A stretch of DNA of 64,000 bases from Epilithonimonas lactis. Lineage in GTDB: Bacteria; Bacteroidota; Bacteroidia; Flavobacteriales; Weeksellaceae. The position numbers and the translations under genes are program-made. The notes beneath the pieces were generated by a model. That model had not been told where the DNA came from and did no database searches. It saw only the letters and a program-made list of their open reading frames with translations. The first letter of the stretch is position 1. Every line of letters starts with the position of its first letter. This document shows, one piece after another, positions 59,648-64,000 of this stretch. The DNA is taken from positions 235,754-299,753 of the forward strand of contig NZ_FOFI01000005.1 in NCBI RefSeq assembly GCF_900110605.1, read 5' to 3'.

Positions 59648-59673
59648 AAAGCGTTCAAATTATTGAACGCTTT
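59648..59673. terminator. Bidirectional terminator
   Basis: Arms AAAGCGTTCAA (59648-59658) and TTGAACGCTTT (59663-59673) in A- and T-rich flanks between convergent genes. Confidence 0.85.
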
Positions 59674-59681
59674 CTTTTTTA

Positions 59682-60152
59682 TTAATCGATTCGCAAAAAA
59701 TTTCCATTTTTATCAAATTCCAAGTCGATGTCATTATTTAAATCAACTTTGATTTTATTTTTCTCTTTGTCAATAGATTCTACTTTGGCGCCTTTGTATT
59801 TTTTATCGACATAAGCTTTTATTTTTACAGGAATCAAAGCCGTCGGAACGCCTTGTTTGTCGCTTATTTCTTCCCAATTTCCATTTTTATCGAAGTCGAT
59901 TTCTACGCCGTTGTTCAGTTTCACTTCGTACTTTCTACCGACAAGCGTGTTTTTGGATTCGTATTTTGTAACTGTGGCTTTTGGATAATATTTCGCCAAA
60001 AAACTTTTGATATTTGCTGGCATTTGCTGGAAAGGCACAGAAATATTGGTTGAAATTACTTCTGATTTTAAAGCAATTTCTCTTTTTTCTACGGCTTGGA
60101 ACATCATTGCTCCAGAGAAGAACAGTACTAGACTTAGTTTATTTGATTTCAT
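59682..60152 (-). CDS. PepSY-like (DUF2874-type) secreted protein
   Basis: 156 residues with an N-terminal signal (LSLVLFFSGAMMFQAVEKRE). Two repeats follow: QQMPANIKSFLAKYYPKATV with VKLNNGVEIDFDKNGNWEEI, and LIPVKIKAYVDKKYKGAKVE with VDLNNDIDLEFDKNGNFLRI. This is the PepSY-like beta-lactamase-inhibitor-type duplication common in Bacteroidota. Probably periplasmic; no defined partner. Confidence 0.85.
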   Translation of the reverse strand: MKSNKLSLVLFFSGAMMFQAVEKREIALKSEVISTNISVPFQQMPANIKSFLAKYYPKATVTKYESKNTLVGRKYEVKLNNGVEIDFDKNGNWEEISDKQGVPTALIPVKIKAYVDKKYKGAKVESIDKEKNKIKVDLNNDIDLEFDKNGNFLRID

Positions 60153-60196
60153 AATTAATTATTTTTCTGAAATTTACTAAATTATTGACAATCAAA

Positions 60197-60219
60197 AAAG
60201 CGACCAAAATAGTCGCTTT
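60197..60219 (-). terminator. Terminator after gcvT
   Basis: Arms AAAGCGAC (60197-60204) and GTCGCTTT (60212-60219), 25 bases after the stop on the minus strand. Confidence 0.75.
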
Positions 60220-60243
60220 AATTATTTTAAAATCAAAATCAAT

Positions 60244-61323
60244 TTAAACAAAAGGCAATTTCACCACTTTCGCAGGAATGTCTTTGTTTCTAATTCTGAT
60301 GAAAATCTCTGAGTCCAGTTTGAAGTTTGGTGTATCAACGTAAGCCAATCCTATTCCCACTTTCTTCATTGGTGACATTGTTCCGGAAGTTACTTTTCCG
60401 ATGATTTTTCCGTCTGCATCTACCACTTCATAATCGTGTCTTGGAATTGCTTTTTCTAACATTTCGAAACCTACCAATTTTTTGGTAATTCCTTCAGCCT
60501 TTTGATTTTCCAAAAATGCTTTATTCACAAAATCTTTATCAAATTTCGTAATCCAACCTAATCCAGCTTCAAGTGGAGATGTTGTATCGTTGATGTCGTT
60601 TCCGTAGAGACAAAATCCTTTTTCCAATCTTAAAGTGTCTCTGGAAGCCAATCCGCAAGGAATCAATCCGAAATCTTGTCCAGCTTCGGTTAGCGCGTCC
60701 CAGATTTGCTCGGCATTGTCATTATTAAAATAAATCTCAAAACCGCCACTTCCCGTGTAACCTGTATTCGAAATGATGACATCCGAAAAACCAGCCACAG
60801 AACCCACTGTGAAATGATAATATGGAATGGCTGACAAATCTGTCTCGGTCAGTTTTTGAAGAATCTCAGTAGCTTTTGGACCTTGGATGGCAATCAATGA
60901 CATTTCGTCTGAAGCGTTGGTCATCTTCGCCCCGAATTTCGCATTGTATTGTGCGATGTGATTCCAGTCTTTATCGATGTTTGAAGCGTTTACCACTACG
61001 AAATATTTCTCATCTTCCATTTTGTAAACAATCAAATCGTCCACGATTCCGCCAGTTTCGTTTGGCAAACAAGAATATTGTGCTTTTCCGTTCTCAAGCG
61101 CATCCACATTATTGGAAGTCACAAATTGCAAAAGGTCTTTGGCAGACGGACCTTCGATGAAAAATTGTCCCATATGAGACACATCGAACATTCCCGCTTT
61201 TTCGCGGACAGCAAAATGCTCCTCGTTGATTCCGGCATATTGAACAGGCATTTCGAAACCTGCAAAGGGAACAATCTTGGCTCCCAAAGAAACGTGTTTA
61301 TCGTATAAAGCGGTCTTTTTCAT
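60244..61323 (-). CDS. gcvT: Aminomethyltransferase, glycine cleavage T protein
   Basis: 359 residues. LYDKHVSLGAKIVPFAGFEM is the standard opening, followed by REKAGMFDVSHMGQFFIEG (catalytic Asp region), GYTGSGGFEIYF and LEAGLGWITKFDKDFVNKA. It passes the methylene group from the aminomethyl-lipoyl H protein to tetrahydrofolate. Other gcv genes are not in the window. A TAGATTTG box for this strand (61354-61361) may serve as the -7 element. Confidence 0.96.
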   Translation of the reverse strand: MKKTALYDKHVSLGAKIVPFAGFEMPVQYAGINEEHFAVREKAGMFDVSHMGQFFIEGPSAKDLLQFVTSNNVDALENGKAQYSCLPNETGGIVDDLIVYKMEDEKYFVVVNASNIDKDWNHIAQYNAKFGAKMTNASDEMSLIAIQGPKATEILQKLTETDLSAIPYYHFTVGSVAGFSDVIISNTGYTGSGGFEIYFNNDNAEQIWDALTEAGQDFGLIPCGLASRDTLRLEKGFCLYGNDINDTTSPLEAGLGWITKFDKDFVNKAFLENQKAEGITKKLVGFEMLEKAIPRHDYEVVDADGKIIGKVTSGTMSPMKKVGIGLAYVDTPNFKLDSEIFIRIRNKDIPAKVVKLPFV

Positions 61324-61442
61324 CTACTTTTTTATTAATTTATTTATTGCAAGCAAATCTAAAAATTTATTATGAGTTTTTGGTTATGAATGATAAGTTA
61401 CATTTCCAAATTAATATCATTTTTAGATTGCGACATTAATGT

Positions 61443-61450
61443 TAACTTTG
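61443..61450 (+). promoter_or_regulatory. Candidate -7 box for yjdM
   Basis: TAACTTTG matches TAnnTTTG and lies 17 bases before the ATG at 61468. No consensus -33 at normal spacing. Confidence 0.4.
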
Positions 61451-61467
61451 CGACTCAAAACAAAACT

Positions 61468-61800
61468 ATGAGCGACACGATTCTTTGCCCGAAATGCCAA
61501 TCCGAATTCACCTACGAACAAGACAATCTGCAGGTTTGTTCCCAATGTTTCTACGAATGGGACCCGGCAGAAGTTTCTACGGAGGGGAAAATTTTCGATT
61601 CTCTTGGCAAGGAATTGCAAAACGGAGATTCTGTGATTGTCATCAAAGACCTTCCCGTGAAAGGTGCTCCGAAAGATATCAAGGCTGGAACGAAAGTGAA
61701 AAACATTAGACTAAGACCAGAAAGTGACCACAATATCGATTGCAAAATTGATGGTTTTGGGTCGATGGCTTTGAAGTCTGAGTTTGTTAGAAAAGCTTAA
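61468..61800 (+). CDS. yjdM: YjdM/PhnA-type zinc-ribbon protein
   Basis: 110 residues from the ATG at 61468 ([20 protein letters not shown]); the upstream frame is non-coding leader. Zinc-ribbon pairs CPKC and CSQC are followed by the PhnA domain: [38 protein letters not shown] and [13 protein letters not shown]. The E. coli homologue was once tied to phosphonate use, but the true role is unclear. Confidence 0.92.
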   Translation: MSDTILCPKCQSEFTYEQDNLQVCSQCFYEWDPAEVSTEGKIFDSLGKELQNGDSVIVIKDLPVKGAPKDIKAGTKVKNIRLRPESDHNIDCKIDGFGSMALKSEFVRKA

Positions 61801-61821
61801 TAGAAAAGAAAAAATAAAACA

Positions 61822-61881
61822 CTTCGACTCCGCTCAGTGTGACAAGTTTAATACTAATTGTCAGGCTGAGCGGAGTCGAAG
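61822..61881. repeat. Perfect 16-base inverted repeat
   Basis: CTTCGACTCCGCTCAG (61822-61837) and CTGAGCGGAGTCGAAG (61866-61881). Inside, TGACAA pairs with TTGTCA. The G+C-rich palindrome is of a type scattered through flavobacterial genomes and could terminate transcription from yjdM. Confidence 0.75.
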
Positions 61882-62116
61882 CCTTTTAGATATTAAAAGA
61901 AAAAAGGAAAAATTTGGCAGGGTCGACTTTCAAAGACTTTGATTGCTTGCGCTAATTTCAGTCCTTAGGGGCAGAAAGAGAATTAACCAAAAATTTCCTG
62001 ATGTATTTTCGTTTAGCAAAATTAGAAATTATTTTTAATTCAACAAACTGGAAATCTATAAGTTATCCATATTTTATCCACAAAAAAAATCCATTTAATT
62101 ATTGAGTGGGAATTTG

Positions 62117-62193
62117 AACGCAAAGTCCGCAAAGACTTTTTTGAAATTATTGAAAATATTTTAGGGTTCGCAAAGACGTAAAACTCATCAAAG
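62117..62193 (+). repeat. Dispersed intergenic repeat, copy B
   Basis: AACGCAAAGTCCGCAAAGAC at the start and CGCAAAGACGTAAAACTCAT near the end, matching 11712-11787 over its whole length with a few substitutions and one indel. Confidence 0.75.
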
Positions 62194-62221
62194 TTTATAA
62201 TTAAATAGGTAATATAATTAA

Positions 62222-63157
62222 TTATAAAAATTTAAGATTCACTTTTCCTTCCAGAAATTCATCTGTATAGATAATGATTGGCTTATCATTAATCAATAAC
62301 TTGTTTCGGTAATGAGAACCTGCGAAACGGCTGTCAGAAACGGTTGCCTCTACTCCACTTTCGGCAATTTTAATTTGATGTGGGAAGTAATTGGTTTTCT
62401 TTAAATTCAATTGAGACTTTTCTTCTTCCGTGAAAATATTGACCTCGCCGAGAAGCCTTGCAACGTAATCATTGTAAGGATTTTCGTAGGTTTCTTTCGG
62501 CGAATCATTTTGAATTAATCGTCCTTGTTGCAAAACCACGATTTTGTCCGCCCAAGGTAAAACTTCTTCTAAATTGTGCGTCGAAATAATTAAACTGAGA
62601 TTATTTTCTTTGACATAATTAAAAAGCTTTTCCCTCAACTCAAATTTTCTAGAAAAATCCAAGTTGCTGAAAGGCTCATCCAACAAAAGCATTTTCGGAA
62701 GAACCGCCAAAGCCCGTGCAATCGCGACTCTTTGCTGTTGACCGCCACTCAGATTCTTTGGAATCACTTTCGCAAATTCCGTCAAACCGACAACATCCAG
62801 CAACTCTTCGACTTTCGCTTTTTTTTCTTTTAGATTAATGTTGGAAATATATTTCCCGACGTTGTCATAAACTGTTCCGTACGGCATCAAATCGTAGTTT
62901 TGTGCTACAAATTTCATTTGAGATTCACCTGGAACCAGATTGCCTTTTGGTCCAAAAAGTTTTTCGCCTTCAAACAAAATGTCGCCACCTTGCCAATCTA
63001 TCAAACCATAAATCAAACTCAGCAAAGTCGATTTTCCACAGCCACTTTCGCCAACCAAAGCGATGATTTGTCCTTCATCCACATTCAGATTAAGATTTTG
63101 AAACAATGGTTTATCGGTCTGATAATTGAAATACAGGTTTTTAACTTCTAACAACAT
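62222..63157 (-). CDS. ABC transporter ATP-binding protein
   Basis: 311 residues. Walker A GESGCGKST (36-44), signature LSGGQQQR (136-143), Walker B MLLLDEP (156-162) and the switch His in IISTHNLEEVL. After the ATPase domain, a C-terminal part of about 80 residues (ARLLGEVNIFTEEEKSQLNL, YFPHQIKIAESGVEATVSDS) looks like the regulatory TOBE-like domain of importers of the PotA/CysA type. No permease gene is adjacent, so the substrate is unknown. Confidence 0.9.
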   Translation of the reverse strand: MLLEVKNLYFNYQTDKPLFQNLNLNVDEGQIIALVGESGCGKSTLLSLIYGLIDWQGGDILFEGEKLFGPKGNLVPGESQMKFVAQNYDLMPYGTVYDNVGKYISNINLKEKKAKVEELLDVVGLTEFAKVIPKNLSGGQQQRVAIARALAVLPKMLLLDEPFSNLDFSRKFELREKLFNYVKENNLSLIISTHNLEEVLPWADKIVVLQQGRLIQNDSPKETYENPYNDYVARLLGEVNIFTEEEKSQLNLKKTNYFPHQIKIAESGVEATVSDSRFAGSHYRNKLLINDKPIIIYTDEFLEGKVNLKFL

Positions 63158-63240
63158 CTTGCAAAATTAGTGGGTGAAATCGTAATAATTTTATTATTTT
63201 AGCAAAAACACAAATTTAGACATTATTTAAAAATTTCATT

Positions 63241-63900
63241 ATGAAAAAGACAACTTTAATCTCCGCCATTTTATTGATTTCCGCTTCGGTTTTCATCATT
63301 TCTTGTGGAAAAGATAAACCCGTGACCAGCGAAAGCAACGAAGTTTTGACAACATCCGACGGACAAGTCTATGTTGTGGATACGCTAAACAGTAAAGCGG
63401 AATGGAAAGGTTTCAAAGTTGTAAAGTCTGATAACACCAGTCACATCGGACATTTGAAATTCGAAAGTGGTGAAGTAACGGTGAAAGAGAATAAGTTGGA
63501 AAGCGGACAATTCGTGATCGATATGACGTCTCTTTCGAATGAAGATCTTAAAGATGCAGAATCCAATGGAAAGCTTTTGGGACATTTGAAAAGTGCAGAT
63601 TTCTTTGATGCTGCAAAATTCCCGACTGCTTCATACGAAATTACGAAAGTGTCGGAAGGACTTGCAGGAAGCGATTACAATACAGTTTTGGACGGAAACC
63701 TAACTCTAAAAGGAATTACAAAACCTTTCACTTTCAATGCCAATGTAAAAGTTGACAAAGGCGAATTGATGATCGCTACAGAACCCAAAGATATCAATAG
63801 AGATGAGTTTGGTGTGAAATTCCAGATGCCTGCCGCTGAAGGTCTGATCAAAAACGAGATCAATATCCAAGTTAAAATAAAGGCAATTGAAAAGAAATAA
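63241..63900 (+). CDS. YceI-family lipoprotein
   Basis: 219 residues. The lipobox is VFIISC (Cys22). The YceI lipocalin-like barrel starts at VYVVDTLNSKAEWKGFKVVK and includes HIGHLKFESGEVTVKENKLE, GHLKSADFFDAAKFPTASYE and NLTLKGITKPFTFNANVKVD, all family landmarks. YceI proteins bind isoprenoid lipids in the periplasm or outer membrane. It stands alone and ends at a terminator. Confidence 0.94.
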   Translation: MKKTTLISAILLISASVFIISCGKDKPVTSESNEVLTTSDGQVYVVDTLNSKAEWKGFKVVKSDNTSHIGHLKFESGEVTVKENKLESGQFVIDMTSLSNEDLKDAESNGKLLGHLKSADFFDAAKFPTASYEITKVSEGLAGSDYNTVLDGNLTLKGITKPFTFNANVKVDKGELMIATEPKDINRDEFGVKFQMPAAEGLIKNEINIQVKIKAIEKK

Positions 63901-63946
63901 CTTGAAGAAACAATAGACAAGACTTGATCCTCAAGATTAAAAATTG

Positions 63947-63973
63947 AAATCTGCTTTCCAAAAAGGCAGATTT
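63947..63973 (+). terminator. Terminator after the YceI gene
   Basis: Arms AAATCTGC (63947-63954) and GCAGATTT (63966-63973) followed by T residues, 47 bases after the stop. Confidence 0.8.
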
Positions 63974-64000
63974 TTTTATTTTAAAGTTTTCAGGAAAAAG

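Larger units (their letters stand above)
61801..62221. other. Spacer of 421 bases with two repeats
   Basis: Holds a long inverted repeat at 61822-61881 and the second copy of a dispersed repeat at 62117-62193. The rest is A+T-rich and carries no supported gene. Confidence 0.6.

Overview
The window comes from a Bacteroidota chromosome, most likely a Chryseobacterium-like member of the Weeksellaceae (Flavobacteriia). The signs are moderate A+T richness, a type IX secretion gene (porQ) beside cmk, a TamL-type lipoprotein BamA homologue, Bacteroidota-style promoters (TTTG, about 19 nt, TAnnTTTG) and a glgB-glgA-glgC operon. No rRNA, tRNA, CRISPR array, insertion sequence or prophage was found.

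Left part (1-38.3 kb), mostly core genome: proS (cut by the window edge), a Gly/Trp-rich lipoprotein, an outer-membrane beta-barrel protein, rsgA, a DAHP synthase/chorismate mutase fusion, two serine hydrolases, dnaX (split by a frameshift in a run of ten A), the sucA-sucB pair, an SRPBCC protein, tamL with a divergent rRNA/tRNA methyltransferase, a small envelope-stress cluster, cmk, porQ, pyrH, frr, a run of VOC/SRPBCC/DinB small proteins, and the glycogen operon.

Middle part (38.5-52.4 kb): an integron-like gene-cassette array. A tyrosine recombinase on the minus strand faces away from 14 consecutive plus-strand cassettes. Each cassette holds one gene followed by a highly conserved site of about 132 bp that ends in GTTRRRY. 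In most cassettes the bases just after one site (for example TTAGCTACA) are the reverse complement of the bases that open the next site (TGTAGCTAA), exactly as in integron cassettes closed through attC. A consensus Bacteroidota promoter lies at the recombinase-proximal edge (attI-like), pointing into the array. Payload genes include SMI1/KNR4 (SUKH), Imm26-like, DUF3806, DUF4274-like, CbrC, WG-repeat, AlkB-like and nitronate monooxygenase proteins; several belong to families used as immunity proteins against polymorphic toxins. The recombinase has the XerC/D and IntI catalytic residues but seems to lack the extra segment that defines IntI. The locus therefore looks like a non-canonical integron, similar to the recombinase-associated acquired interbacterial defence loci described in gut Bacteroidales. 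Sites and genes are cleanest near the recombinase and more decayed at the far end.

Right part (52.4-64 kb): small accessory proteins (VOC, zinc-ribbon, STM3941-like, lipoproteins), a FkbM methyltransferase with a flippase, a sugar isomerase-like lipoprotein, glutathione peroxidase, a PepSY-like protein, gcvT, yjdM, an ABC ATPase and a YceI lipoprotein. Two families of dispersed intergenic repeats link distant parts of the window.
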